DNA from: Leifsonia shinshuensis
GTDB lineage: Bacteria; Actinomycetota; Actinomycetes; Actinomycetales; Microbacteriaceae
Direction of reading: 5' to 3'
NCBI RefSeq assembly: GCF_014217625.1
Contig: NZ_CP043641.1
Location: 2,170,001-2,234,000 of the forward strand
Length of the DNA stretch: 64,000 nt
Positions 47,154 through 55,997 of this stretch are shown here, one piece after another; within the stretch, counting starts at the first letter, position 1; each line of letters opens with the position of its first letter. The position numbers and the translations under genes are program-made. The notes beneath the pieces were generated by a model that had not been told where the DNA came from, did not search any database, and saw nothing but the letters and a program-made list of their open reading frames with translations.

Positions 47154-48041
47154 TCATGAGTCCTCCGTGACGGGGTGTGGCGCCGGCGTGCGTTCCGCCG
47201 CCCACGAGGCGAGGAGTCGCAGACCCTCCGCCGACGGCGAGCCGGGCTCCGCCGTGTAGACGAGCAGGATGTGGCCGGGCTCCGCGGTGATCGCGAACTC
47301 CTCGTAGGCGAGCGTGAGGTCGCCGACGACGGGATGGTGGAAGCGCTTCGTCCCCGCGCCGTGCGTGCGCACGTTGTGGGCGCCCCACAGCCGACGGAAC
47401 ACCTCGCTCTGCGTGGACAGCTCTCCGACCAGGTCCTGCAGCGCGCGGTTGTGCGGGTCGCGGCCGGCTTCGGCGCGCATCATCGCGACGCACATGTCGG
47501 CGAACAGGTTCCAGTCCGGGTAGAAGTCCCGGGAGACCGGGTCCAGGAACTGGAAACGCGCGAAGTTCGGCGTGCGGCCGCCGTCGCCGATCAGGGGCGA
47601 GTAGAAGGCGCGGCCCAGCGCGTTGAACGCGATCACGTCGGACTGCGCGTTCCTCACCACCGCGACGCCATCGGTGAACGCCTCCAGCGCCCAGTGCAGG
47701 CTGGGCCGCGTGGCGGGGTCCCTGGTCGCGCGGCGGCGGGCGCGGGCGGAGGCGGGGATGCCGTCCGCCGCGCGGGCGAGGTCCGCCAGGTGGGCGCGCT
47801 CGGTGTCGTCGAGCCGGAGGGCGGTGGACACCGAGTCAAGCACCGACGCCGACACCCCGGAGATCGCCCCGCGCTCCAGCCGCGAGTAGTACTCGACGCT
47901 GACGTCGGCGAGCATCGCGACCTCCGAGCGCCGCAGTCCGGCCACCCGGCGTCCGGAGCCGGCGGGGAGGCCGACCTGCTCGGGCGTCAGCCTGGCGCGC
48001 CGCGACATCAGGAACTCGCGGACCTCTGCTCGGTTATCCAT
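47154..48041 (-). CDS. XRE-family regulator with MmyB-like ligand domain
   Basis: A 295-residue regulator. The N-terminal helix-turn-helix includes LRRSEVAMLADVSVEYYSRL and ERG; the C-terminal MmyB-like PAS-related domain (about 110-285) includes RNAQSDVIAFNALGRAFYSP, NFARFQFLD and LVGELSTQSEVFRRLW, with FHHPVVGDLTLAYEEF. This fold binds fatty acyl or other hydrophobic ligands. TACCCT lies 6 bases before the ATG at 48041, so the mRNA is probably leaderless. It is divergent from an MFS/alcohol dehydrogenase/CMD operon, the expected target. Confidence 0.93.
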   Translation of the reverse strand: MDNRAEVREFLMSRRARLTPEQVGLPAGSGRRVAGLRRSEVAMLADVSVEYYSRLERGAISGVSASVLDSVSTALRLDDTERAHLADLARAADGIPASARARRRATRDPATRPSLHWALEAFTDGVAVVRNAQSDVIAFNALGRAFYSPLIGDGGRTPNFARFQFLDPVSRDFYPDWNLFADMCVAMMRAEAGRDPHNRALQDLVGELSTQSEVFRRLWGAHNVRTHGAGTKRFHHPVVGDLTLAYEEFAITAEPGHILLVYTAEPGSPSAEGLRLLASWAAERTPAPHPVTEDS

Positions 48042-48142
48042 CCTTCGAGGGTAGGTCTCCGGCACGCAGCGTGGGGTGCCCTGTCAGTGCACGTCTCGAC
48101 AGTGACTCCCTGGGGCGGCGGGATCGCGTTTCACTCGATGTC

Positions 48143-49408
48143 GTGACAGATTCCCTCGCCGCCGTCCCCCGGGTGCGCGCCGGCCGTCCGCTGGCGACGC
48201 TCCTGCTCGTCCTGACCGTGTTCGGTCCCATCTCGATGGACTTCTACCTGCCCGCCCTGCCGTCTCTCACGACGGAGCTGGGAGCAGCGACCTCCACGGC
48301 GCAGCTGACCGTGACCGCCTGCCTGATCGGGCTGGCCGCGGGGCAGCTCATCGCTGGTCCGCTCTCCGACAGGTTCGGTCGCCGCGCGCCTGCGCTGATC
48401 GGCGTGACCGCCTACGTGCTCGTCTCCGCCCTCTGCGCCCTCACCCCGACGGTGGAGGCGCTGATCGGCGCCCGGCTGGTCCAGGGGCTCGCCGGCGGCG
48501 TCGGAATCGTGATCGCGCAGGCGGCGGGCCGAGACGTGTACGAGGGCGGCCGGCTCATCCGGTTCTACGGGAGACTGACGGTGACGGGCGGTTTCGCCGC
48601 CATTGTGGGCCCGCTGCTGGGCGGCGCGCTCACCGCCGTGCTCGACTGGCGCGGGCTCTTTCTGGTCCTCTCGGTCGTCGGCACGGTCATCCTCGGCTGG
48701 GTGGCGTTCGGGCTCCCGGAGACGCTGGCACGGGAGGCGCGGACGGCAGCCGGATTCGCGGTCGTCCGCCGGGACGTGCGCCTGCTGCTCTCCGATCGCC
48801 GCTTCGTCGGCGCCGTGGTCGCCCAGGGCTTCGTCTACGCGGCGCTGTTCGCGTACCTGAGCGGCGCGACCTTCGTGCTGCAGGGCGTCTACGGCCTGAC
48901 GCCGCAGGGCTACGCGCTCGCGTTCGGGCTCAACTCCGCCGGGTACATGGCCTGCGGCTACCTCGCCGGCCGGCTCGGCGAGCGCTGGGGCGCGGGTCGC
49001 ACACTCGGTGCCGGGCTCGCGGTGTCGGGTGCCGGCGCCGCCGGACTGCTGCTCGCCGGCCTCACGCACGTGCCGCTGGCCGTCGTGATCGTGTCGCTCT
49101 TCCTGCTTGCGGCCGGCGCCGCGATCACGAGCCCGCCGTCCACCGCGCTCGCCCTGGCCGATTACCCGCAGATCGCAGGCACCGCCTCCTCCCTCCTCGG
49201 CGCCGCGCGCTTCGCGTTCGGCGGCGTCGCGGCTCCGCTCGTCGGGGTCGCGGGCTCGCTCAGCATCCTGCCGCTGGGACTCGTCACCACCTTCTCGATC
49301 GCCGCGGCGGCCGTCGTCGCTGCCCTCCTCCTCCGTCCGGTCGCTCAGACCGCACCGGCCGGCCCCCTCCCCCTCGCAACAGAAGGAGCATCCACATGCG
49401 TGGAGTAG
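48143..49408 (+). CDS. MFS multidrug exporter (Bcr/CflA type)
   Basis: A 421-residue, 12-helix drug:proton antiporter. Seen are SMDFYLPALPSL in helix 1, LSDRFGRRAPALIGVTAYVL in the loop 2-3 motif A region, GARLVQGLAGGVGIVIAQA, and GPLLGGALTAVLDWRGLF (motif C region) matching the Bcr/CflA group. The start is uncertain: the GTG at 48143 leaves a normal short tail, while a frame from 48071 adds 24 unlikely residues. Its 3' end overlaps the dehydrogenase gene by 13 bases. Probably regulated by the divergent MmyB-type protein. Confidence 0.9.
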   Translation: MTDSLAAVPRVRAGRPLATLLLVLTVFGPISMDFYLPALPSLTTELGAATSTAQLTVTACLIGLAAGQLIAGPLSDRFGRRAPALIGVTAYVLVSALCALTPTVEALIGARLVQGLAGGVGIVIAQAAGRDVYEGGRLIRFYGRLTVTGGFAAIVGPLLGGALTAVLDWRGLFLVLSVVGTVILGWVAFGLPETLAREARTAAGFAVVRRDVRLLLSDRRFVGAVVAQGFVYAALFAYLSGATFVLQGVYGLTPQGYALAFGLNSAGYMACGYLAGRLGERWGAGRTLGAGLAVSGAGAAGLLLAGLTHVPLAVVIVSLFLLAAGAAITSPPSTALALADYPQIAGTASSLLGAARFAFGGVAAPLVGVAGSLSILPLGLVTTFSIAAAAVVAALLLRPVAQTAPAGPLPLATEGASTCVE

Positions 49409-50427
49409 TCATGTACGCACCCCGGGACGTCCGCGTCGAAGAGCGCGCCGACCCGGCCATCCTCGAGCCGACGGACGCGATCATCCGCGTGTCGGCGGCC
49501 TGCATCTGCGGGTCGGACCTCTGGCCGTACCGCGGCACAGACGCCGTCACCGAGCCGACTCCGATGGGTCACGAATACGTCGGGGTCGTGGAGGAGGTCG
49601 GCGCCGAGGTCGCGAACGTGAAGGTCGGCGACTTCGTCGTGGGTTCGTTCTTCGCTTCCGACAACACCTGCGAGATCTGCGGGGCCGGCTACCAGTCCCG
49701 CTGCGTCCACGCCGTGCCGATGGGCTCGCTCGGCACGCAGGCCGAGAGGCTGCGCGTGCCGCTGGCCGACGGGACCCTCGTCGCCGTCCCGGGGACGCCG
49801 ACGCCGCAGCAGGTGCGCGGCCTCCTCGCCGCCTCGGACGTGCTCGGCACCGGCTGGTTCGCCGCCGTCGCCGCAGAGGCCGGCCCCGGCAAGACCGTCG
49901 CGGTCGTCGGCGACGGCGCGGTGGGGCTGCTCGGCATCCTCGCCGCGAAGCAGCTCGGCGCGGAGCGGATCATCGTCATGAGCCGCCACGCCGACCGTCA
50001 GGCGCTCGCCCGCCGGTTCGGCGCGACCGACATCGTCGAGGAGCGCGGTGACGCGGGCGTGGCGGCGATCAAGGAACTCACGGGCGGCCTCGGCGCGCAC
50101 TCGGTCATCGAGGCCGTCGGCACCCAGGAGTCCATGATGCAGGCCATCCGCGCCACCCGCCCCGGCGGCCACGTCGGCTACGTGGGCGTCTCGCACGACG
50201 TCGAGCTGCCCGGTCTGGAGCTGTTCTTCTCCGGCGTGCACCTGCACGGCGGCCCGGCCCCCGTCCGGCGCTTCCTCCCCGAGCTGATCGGGCTGATCAT
50301 GAACGACGAGATCGACGCCGGAGCGGTGTTCGACCTCACCCTCCCGCTCGCGGACGCGGCGGAGGGCTACCGGGCGATGGACGAGCGCCGCGCGATCAAG
50401 GTGCTCCTGGAGACGGAGGCGGCATGA
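49396..50427 (+). CDS. Zinc-dependent medium-chain alcohol dehydrogenase
   Basis: A 343-residue MDR-family oxidoreductase. Catalytic zinc ligands fit CICGSDLW and GHEYVGVV; the structural zinc lobe shows only CEICGAGYQSRC, a reduced cysteine set. The Rossmann fold contains VAVVGDGAVGLLG. GAAGGAG stands before the ATG. The gene overlaps both neighbours, so it forms one operon with the exporter and the CMD protein. Such sets often handle quinones, aldehydes or other electrophiles; the substrate is unknown. Confidence 0.92.
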   Translation: MRGVVMYAPRDVRVEERADPAILEPTDAIIRVSAACICGSDLWPYRGTDAVTEPTPMGHEYVGVVEEVGAEVANVKVGDFVVGSFFASDNTCEICGAGYQSRCVHAVPMGSLGTQAERLRVPLADGTLVAVPGTPTPQQVRGLLAASDVLGTGWFAAVAAEAGPGKTVAVVGDGAVGLLGILAAKQLGAERIIVMSRHADRQALARRFGATDIVEERGDAGVAAIKELTGGLGAHSVIEAVGTQESMMQAIRATRPGGHVGYVGVSHDVELPGLELFFSGVHLHGGPAPVRRFLPELIGLIMNDEIDAGAVFDLTLPLADAAEGYRAMDERRAIKVLLETEAA

Positions 50428-50780
50428 ACGACCAGCAGGATTCGGGGACAGGCACGGGCGGCTGGACCGGCGGGCAGCGCGCCTTCGGCGACTTCGCCCC
50501 TGGCCTCGCCCACTACACCGACCGCGTGCTCTTCGACGAGGTGTGGGAGCGCCCCGGCCTCGCCAAGCGCGACCGCAGCCTGATCACGGTCGCCGCCCTC
50601 CTCGCCGGCGGCAACATCGAACAGCTGCGCTTCCACCTCGCCTTCGCCCGCGACAACGGCGCGACAGAGCAGGAACTGATCGAGGCGATCACGCACCTGG
50701 CCTTCTACGCGGGCTGGCCGAAGGCGATGTCGGCGATGGCTATGGCCAAGGAGGTGTTCGCGGCGGGCGACGGGGAGTGA
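50424..50780 (+). CDS. Carboxymuconolactone decarboxylase-family protein
   Basis: A 118-residue AhpD-like/CMD-family protein: helical core ERPGLAKRDRSLITVAALLA, GNIEQLRFHLAFARDNGATE and EAITHLAFYAGWPKAMSAM. The CxxC pair of AhpD peroxidases is absent, so it fits the CMD-proper or dehalogenase-like branch. Overlaps the dehydrogenase by 4 bases and ends the operon. Confidence 0.92.
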   Translation: MNDQQDSGTGTGGWTGGQRAFGDFAPGLAHYTDRVLFDEVWERPGLAKRDRSLITVAALLAGGNIEQLRFHLAFARDNGATEQELIEAITHLAFYAGWPKAMSAMAMAKEVFAAGDGE

Positions 50781-50881
50781 TCCCGTGGGCGCCTCCGCGG
50801 GGTCGGACCTCGCGGAGGCGCCGACACGTGCGCCGCACGGGCGACATCGCAGGGGCGCCACGTCCTCGCCTCGTCGCGAAG

Positions 50882-50964
50882 TTGAGTTCGCACGCCCAGC
50901 CGTGCATACTGTTCCAGATCGCGCGTCGTGGAAACGGTTCCACGACATGTTGGAAACGGTTCCA
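50882..50964 (+). promoter_or_regulatory. Promoter with two LacI-type operators upstream of the ribokinase operon
   Basis: TTGAGT (50882-50887), 17 bases, CATACT (50905-50910) form the promoter. Downstream of it, two identical perfect palindromes TGGAAACGGTTCCA occur at 50929-50942 and 50951-50964, 22 bases apart. They lie within the transcribed leader just before the ribokinase start, so a bound repressor would block elongation or initiation. The LacI protein at 53833-54840 is the likely ligand. Confidence 0.8.
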
Positions 50965-50976
50965 TGAAAGGCAGAC

Positions 50977-51927
50977 ATGACCGTCATCGTCGTCGGCAGC
51001 ATCAACCGGGACATCCGCCTGGACGTCGTCGCGCTGCCGCGTCCCGGCGAGACCAGCACGGCATCCGCCACCGCGTCCGGCCTCGGCGGCAAGGGCGCCA
51101 ACCAGGCCGTCGCCGCCGCTGCCGCCGGAGCCGCGACCGTGTTCGTGGGAGCCGTCGGCCCGGACGGGGACGACCTCCTCGCCGAGCTCGCCGCGCTCGG
51201 GGTGGATGTCGCCGGTGCGATCCGCGCACCCGGCACCCCGACCGGAACCGCGATCGTGCTGGTCGACGACGCGGGCGAGAACTCGATCGTCATCTCCCCC
51301 GGAGCCAACGCCTCCGGTTCGCGGGAGCGGATCGAGGCGACGCTCGCGGCGAGTGGGCCCGATGACGTCCTCGTGCTCCAGAACGAGATCCCCGCCGCCC
51401 TGGGCCGGCACGCGGCGGCCCTCGCCCGTCGCGCCGGCGTCCGCGTGCTGTGGAATGCCGCCCCGGCGCCGCGATCGCGCGCCGAGCTCATCGACGACGT
51501 CGACCTGCTGATCGTGAACGAGACCGAGCTCCATGACATCGCACAGCTCCTCGGCGCTCCCACCACGAGCGCGGCGGGCGCGAGCGTGTCCGACACCGCG
51601 TCCGCCGTCGCCGCGGCCCTCGGTTGCGCGATCGTGTGCACCCTCGGCGCGCGCGGGGCGCTCTGGATCGACGGCGACACCCGCGGCGAGGTCGGGGCCC
51701 CGCGCGTCGACGCCGTCGACACCACGGGAGCCGGCGACACCGTCGTCGGCTACCTCGCTGCCGGCCTCGCGATGTCGGCCGCCGTCTCGCTCGAAACGGC
51801 TACCGCCCGCGCCGCAGCCGCCGGCGCCATCACCGTCACCCGTCGCGGGGCCGCCGCGGCGGTCCCCCGCCGGCACGAGGTCGACGCGATCCTCGCCGGC
51901 GCCCCCACAGGAAGGACCACCTCATGA
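50977..51927 (+). CDS. Ribokinase-like PfkB sugar kinase
   Basis: A 316-residue PfkB-family kinase. Motifs: VVGSINRDIRLDV at the N-terminus, the GLGGKGANQAVAAA first signature, NETEL in the middle, and the second signature DTTGAGDTVVGYLAAGLA with the catalytic Asp. The start follows AAAGGCAG. It overlaps the isomerase gene by 4 bases. With RpiB and a permease this suggests uptake and phosphorylation of a pentose-like sugar; ribose itself is only one possibility. Confidence 0.93.
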   Translation: MTVIVVGSINRDIRLDVVALPRPGETSTASATASGLGGKGANQAVAAAAAGAATVFVGAVGPDGDDLLAELAALGVDVAGAIRAPGTPTGTAIVLVDDAGENSIVISPGANASGSRERIEATLAASGPDDVLVLQNEIPAALGRHAAALARRAGVRVLWNAAPAPRSRAELIDDVDLLIVNETELHDIAQLLGAPTTSAAGASVSDTASAVAAALGCAIVCTLGARGALWIDGDTRGEVGAPRVDAVDTTGAGDTVVGYLAAGLAMSAAVSLETATARAAAAGAITVTRRGAAAAVPRRHEVDAILAGAPTGRTTS

Positions 51928-52373
51928 GAGTCGCCGTCGGCGCCGACCACGCCGGATTCCCGCTGAAAGCGGCGGTGATCGACGCGATCGAGCGCCGCGG
52001 CCACAGCGTCGTCGACTGCGGAACGGACAGCACCGCGCCCGTCGACTTCCCCGACATCACGCGTGCGACCTGCACTCCGGTGCTCACGGACGCCGCCGAT
52101 CGGGCGATCCTCGTCTGCGGCACCGGCGCCGGCGCGGTGATGGCCGCGAACAAGATCCCGGGCATCCGCTGCGGGCTCGCGAACGAGCCGTACTCCGCGC
52201 ACCAGGCCGTCGAGCACGACGACGCGAACGCGATCGCGATCGGCGCGTGGCTCATCCCGCACGCGTTCGTGGACGAGGTCGTCGGCAACTTCCTGGACGC
52301 CGTGTTCGACGACGACGAGGACACCCGCCGCCGCGTCGCGAAGCTCAACGACCTCGACCTGCTCACCCCCTGA
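51924..52373 (+). CDS. rpiB: RpiB/LacAB-family sugar-phosphate isomerase
   Basis: A 149-residue isomerase: VAVGADHAGFPLK at the N-terminus (base-binding D-H), the CGTGAGAVMAANKIPGIRCG active-site region (family GTGxGxSIxANK) and HDDANAIAIGAWL. The catalytic Cys of RpiB is plausibly Cys in VCGTGAG. Interconverts aldose and ketose phosphates, for example ribose and ribulose 5-phosphate. Translationally coupled to the kinase gene. Confidence 0.93.
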   Translation: MRVAVGADHAGFPLKAAVIDAIERRGHSVVDCGTDSTAPVDFPDITRATCTPVLTDAADRAILVCGTGAGAVMAANKIPGIRCGLANEPYSAHQAVEHDDANAIAIGAWLIPHAFVDEVVGNFLDAVFDDDEDTRRRVAKLNDLDLLTP

Positions 52374-52433
52374 CCCACACCGGACGCAATACCCATCCCC
52401 TCCCGCCACTGGCACGATCGAAGGAGATCACCG

Positions 52434-53768
52434 ATGACACACGCACACCCCTCACCCCTCGGAACCACGGACCGCGTCAAGACCGCGATCGCCGCGGCGC
52501 TCGGTACCAGCGTCGAGAACTATGACTTCATCGCCTACGGGACCGCGTCGGCGCTGTACTTCGGCGCCGTGTTCTTCCCCGGGACGGACGCGTTCGTCGG
52601 CACCCTGCTCGCCTTCGCGACGCTCGCCGTCGGCTTCTTGATGCGGCCCCTCGGCGGCGCCGTCGGCGGCTACCTGGCCGACCGGTTCGGCCGCAAGCCG
52701 GTCATGGTCGGCGCCATGCTCGTGATGGGCGGCGCGACGTTCGTGATCGGGCTACTGCCGGGCTACGCGCAGGTCGGCGCGCTCGCGCCCGTGCTGCTGA
52801 TCGTGATCCGCATGGTGCAGGGCCTCGCGTTCGGCGCCGAGTGGGGCGGCGCGGTGACCATGGCGTACGAGCACGCGCCGTGGAACCGCCGCGGGATGTT
52901 CGCCGCGATCCCCCAGGCCGGCAACCCGTTCGGGATCGCACTGGCCAGCGGGATGTTCCTGCTCTCCGCCAACCTGGACGGCGACTGGCGCTGGCGGCTG
53001 CCGTTCCTGTTCAGCGCGGTGCTGATCGTCGTGGGACTCATCGTGCGCTCCCGGCTCTCCGAGTCGCCGGAGTTCGCGGAGGCCAAGGCCTCGGGCGACA
53101 CCGTGAAGAACCCGTTCCTGACGACGCTCCGCAAGGACTGGCGGAACATCCTCAAGGTCATCGGCCTGCGCATCGTCGAGTCGTTCGCGTACTACCTGAC
53201 GGCGACGTTCCTGCTCAGCTACCTCACCCAGAAGCACCCGGACATCCGGCCGCTGGCGCTCGGGGCGATCACCGCGGCCAGCATCACCGCGATCGTGATC
53301 ACGTTCGCGGCCGGGTCGCTCACCGACCGGATCGGCCGGCGCCCGATCTACATCGTCGCCTGCTGCGTCGCGATCCTGTTCGCCTTCCCGATGTACCTGC
53401 TGACGAACGACGGCGTCCCTGCGCTGGTCGTGTTCGTGTTCGTGTTCGGGATCGGCATCATCCACGCGTCGCTGACCGGCGTCCAGGGCTCGCTGCTGAC
53501 CGAGCAGTTCGGGACCGCGACGCGCACCTCGGGCGCCTCCCTCGGCTACCAGATCGCGGCGGCGCTGGGCGGCTTCGCGCCGTTCCTCGCCACGGCGGCG
53601 ACGGGGTGGCTCGGCTGGCCGGGCGCCGCCGCCCTGTACCTGCTCGCCGCTGTCATCGGCCTCGTCGCCATCCTGGTCACCCGCGAGACGTTCGGCCGCG
53701 CCGAGCGTGCCCGCGTGCAGCAGCTCGTCGAGGAGGCGCGGACGACGGAGACGGTGCCCGTCGCCTGA
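52434..53768 (+). CDS. MFS transporter, metabolite:H+ symporter (MHS) family
   Basis: A 444-residue, 12-helix transporter. SVENYDFIAYGTASALYFG in helix 1, RPLGGAVGGYLADRFGRKPV in loop 2-3 and QGLAFGAEWGGAVTMAYEHA are hallmarks of the MHS branch (ShiA/ProP-like), which imports organic acids, polyols or osmolytes rather than ribose. GAAGGAG precedes the ATG. It is the third gene of the kinase/isomerase operon and is followed by a strong hairpin. Confidence 0.93.
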   Translation: MTHAHPSPLGTTDRVKTAIAAALGTSVENYDFIAYGTASALYFGAVFFPGTDAFVGTLLAFATLAVGFLMRPLGGAVGGYLADRFGRKPVMVGAMLVMGGATFVIGLLPGYAQVGALAPVLLIVIRMVQGLAFGAEWGGAVTMAYEHAPWNRRGMFAAIPQAGNPFGIALASGMFLLSANLDGDWRWRLPFLFSAVLIVVGLIVRSRLSESPEFAEAKASGDTVKNPFLTTLRKDWRNILKVIGLRIVESFAYYLTATFLLSYLTQKHPDIRPLALGAITAASITAIVITFAAGSLTDRIGRRPIYIVACCVAILFAFPMYLLTNDGVPALVVFVFVFGIGIIHASLTGVQGSLLTEQFGTATRTSGASLGYQIAAALGGFAPFLATAATGWLGWPGAAALYLLAAVIGLVAILVTRETFGRAERARVQQLVEEARTTETVPVA

Positions 53769-53791
53769 CGCCCTCGCACGCAGACGGCTCG

Positions 53792-53823
53792 CCCGTCGTC
53801 CGGCCCGTCGGCCGGGCGGCGGG
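53792..53823. terminator. 14-bp hairpin terminator
   Basis: 53792-53805 pairs with 53810-53823 (two G-T wobbles) around a CGTC loop, between the convergent MHS permease and LacI genes. The right arm ends 9 bases before the LacI stop. Likely ends both transcripts. Confidence 0.7.
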
Positions 53824-53832
53824 TGTTCGCCG

Positions 53833-54840
53833 TCAGGCCGCTTCGCCCGACCGGTCGATGAAGGTCGTCGCGACGCGCTGCGACTCCGCCTCGCGTCCCT
53901 CGATGAGGTCGAGGAGCCCACGCACGCCGAGCCGGCCGATCTCGGCCGCGTTGTTCCGCACCGCGCTGATCTGCGGCGTCGCGAACTCGAACCACTCCAG
54001 GTCGTCGAACGACACGACCTCCACCTGGTGCGACCCCTCCTCGCCGAGGCGCCGGTGCAGCGCGCGGACGATGCCCAGGGTGGTGCGCCCGTTCGCGCCG
54101 AAGACCGCCGTCGGGGTCAGGCCTCTGTCCAGGATCCGCAGCATCGCGGACTCACCGCCCTCCGCGCGGAAGTCGCCGATGTCGATGAGCGCCTCGTCCG
54201 TGCTGATCCCGTGCGCCTCGCGCCCCTCCCGGTAGGCGGCCAGCCGCTCGGCGCCGGTCGAGAATGCCGAGGGGCCGCCGACGAAGGCGACCTCGCTGTG
54301 GCCGCGCTTCTGCAGCCAGTCCAGCACCTGCCGCACGCCGCCGGCGTTGTCCGTGCCGTACATCGGAGCGTCGAGGCCCTCGATGGTGCGGTTCAGCAGA
54401 ACGAGCGGCATGCCGGAGGCCACGACCGACGCGACCTCGGCCGACAGTCCGCTCTGCGGCGCGAGCAGGAGCCCGTCCACACGCTGCGACGCGAAGGTGC
54501 GCAGGTACTCGTCGGCCTGACGCTCGTCCTCGTTGGCGTTGGCGAGCAGCACGGTGTAGCCGGCCTGCCGCGCCGCCTGCTCCGCGGCGTGCGCGAGCTC
54601 GGAGAAGAACGGGTTCCGGATGTCGGAGACCAGCAGGCCCAGCACGTCGGTCTTCGCGCGGCGCAGCGACCGCGCGGGAGCGTGCGTGACGTAGCGCAGC
54701 TCCGCGGCCGCCGCGAGCACCCGGGCGCGCGACTCCGGCGAGGTGTGGGCGCTCCCGCTGAGCACCCGCGACGCGGTGCCGAGGGCGACCCCCGCACGCT
54801 CGGCGACGTCCCGGATCGTGACCACTGGATCCACCCCCAC
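53833..54840 (-). CDS. LacI-family transcriptional regulator
   Basis: A 335-residue repressor with helix-turn-helix VTIRDVAERAGVALGTASRV near the N-terminus, hinge ARSLRRAKTDVLGLLVSD, and an effector domain with YGTDNAGGV, FVGGPSAFSTGAERLAAY and VEVVSFDDLEWFEFATP. The GTG at 54840 is the longest sensible start; a GTG five codons later with GGGGTGG upstream is equally possible. Placed convergently after the kinase/RpiB/MHS operon and probably binding the twin palindromes at 50929-50964. Confidence 0.93.
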   Translation of the reverse strand: MGVDPVVTIRDVAERAGVALGTASRVLSGSAHTSPESRARVLAAAAELRYVTHAPARSLRRAKTDVLGLLVSDIRNPFFSELAHAAEQAARQAGYTVLLANANEDERQADEYLRTFASQRVDGLLLAPQSGLSAEVASVVASGMPLVLLNRTIEGLDAPMYGTDNAGGVRQVLDWLQKRGHSEVAFVGGPSAFSTGAERLAAYREGREAHGISTDEALIDIGDFRAEGGESAMLRILDRGLTPTAVFGANGRTTLGIVRALHRRLGEEGSHQVEVVSFDDLEWFEFATPQISAVRNNAAEIGRLGVRGLLDLIEGREAESQRVATTFIDRSGEAA

Positions 54841-54903
54841 TCGCGCCGCTCGACCGCCCTGACGATCGTAGCGTGGGACCCGCGCACGGAGAGCGGATCG
54901 CGA

Positions 54904-55614
54904 TCAGCTCTCCGCCGCGGCGCGGATCACCTCCGCGATCTCCGCGTGCCTCGGGATGAACGCCGTGTGCGAGCCGTCGACGTGGGAGGTCGTCGCCTTC
55001 ATCCGCTCGGCGTAGAACTCCTCGGCCTTCGGCGAGATGGAGTTGTCGTGGTCGGACACCACGAACCAGCTCGGGATGTTCTTCCAGCCGGCTGCGGTCG
55101 CGTTCTGGGTGAGGGAGGCGACGGCGAGCGGGCGCTGCGTGGCGTACATCACGGCGGCGGCCTCCTCCGAGGAGTCTCCGCAGAAGACCTCGCGGAAGCG
55201 CTCCTTCTTCACGTAGAGCTCCGGGCCGCCGGGCGAGCCGACCGCGTCGTACGGGGTCGGCTGGTTCTCGGTCGCGAGCAGCGGGGCCGGGAACGGCTCC
55301 TGCGCGCTCACGCAGCTCTCGCCGACGTCGAGGCCGAAGGCGGCCAGGTAGACGAGGGCCTCCACGTTGCTCAGCCCGGCCGACGCCTGCGTGATCACGG
55401 CGCCGCCGTAGGAGTGGCCGGCGAGCACGACCGGCCCGTCGATCGCGCCGACGACCTTGGCGATCGTGTCGGCGTCGGTGAGGAGGCTGCGGAGCGGGTT
55501 CGGCGGTGCGACCACCGCGTAGCCGAATGCCTCCAGGTCGCCGATCAGGCCCGCGAATCCGGACGCGTCGGCGAAGGCACCGTGAACGAGGACGATCGTG
55601 CGTTGCGAAGCCAT
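54904..55614 (-). CDS. Alpha/beta hydrolase
   Basis: A 236-residue serine hydrolase: VLVHGAFADASGF oxyanion loop, nucleophile elbow GHSYGG with Ser, probable acid Asp in VVSDHDN, and catalytic His in DGSHTAF. The absence of a signal peptide means a cytoplasmic enzyme. GAAGGAAG-type site before the ATG. This EstA/salicylate-esterase-like subgroup has varied ester and lactone substrates. Not linked to its neighbours. Confidence 0.9.
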   Translation of the reverse strand: MASQRTIVLVHGAFADASGFAGLIGDLEAFGYAVVAPPNPLRSLLTDADTIAKVVGAIDGPVVLAGHSYGGAVITQASAGLSNVEALVYLAAFGLDVGESCVSAQEPFPAPLLATENQPTPYDAVGSPGGPELYVKKERFREVFCGDSSEEAAAVMYATQRPLAVASLTQNATAAGWKNIPSWFVVSDHDNSISPKAEEFYAERMKATTSHVDGSHTAFIPRHAEIAEVIRAAAES

Positions 55615-55693
55615 GGCTCTTCCTTCGTGTCAGTGAGTGAGCTGGATGCCGCCATCCTGAGACTCCCTCACCGCGCGCGGCAAGAGCCGACCG

Positions 55694-55936
55694 CTACTCG
55701 GCTTCGCCGGTCTCGCCGTCGAGCTCCGCGCGGACCTCGTGCTCGACGAGCACGGGCACGAAGTCGCGCACGGGCGCGTCGTCGTACTGCTCGTAGTGCT
55801 CCTCGACCAGCTGGTCGATCTCCTCCTTCGGCACCTCGGGGAACCGGTCGCTGAGCCGCTCGGCCGCGTGCTCGAGAGCCACGGTCTCGTCCTGGAGGCC
55901 GGCGCCCTGGGTGCGCTTGTCGTGTTCGCTCGTCAT
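55694..55936 (-). CDS. Small three-helix-bundle dimerization-domain protein
   Basis: An 80-residue acidic protein with helices around LEHAAERLSDRFPEVPKEEI, DQLVEEHYEQYDDAPVRDFV and PVLVEHEVRAELDGE, the pattern of the small three-helix bundle domain widespread in actinobacteria. GACAAT lies 6 bases before the ATG with no ribosome-binding site, and AGGCAA upstream (TTGCCT on the coding strand) is 16 bases further, so a leaderless transcript is likely. Function unknown. Confidence 0.85.
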   Translation of the reverse strand: MTSEHDKRTQGAGLQDETVALEHAAERLSDRFPEVPKEEIDQLVEEHYEQYDDAPVRDFVPVLVEHEVRAELDGETGEAE

Positions 55937-55997
55937 GGCGCGATTGTCCGCCCGGGAGCGCAAAAGGCAAGTTAACGTCCGCCGAACAACCGGCCTG

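Noticed and set aside
47125..47157. Ten-codon frame MTTSVRVDPR after the MmyB-type regulator
   Set aside because: Too short, no ribosome-binding site of its own, and it overlaps the hairpin region next to kup.
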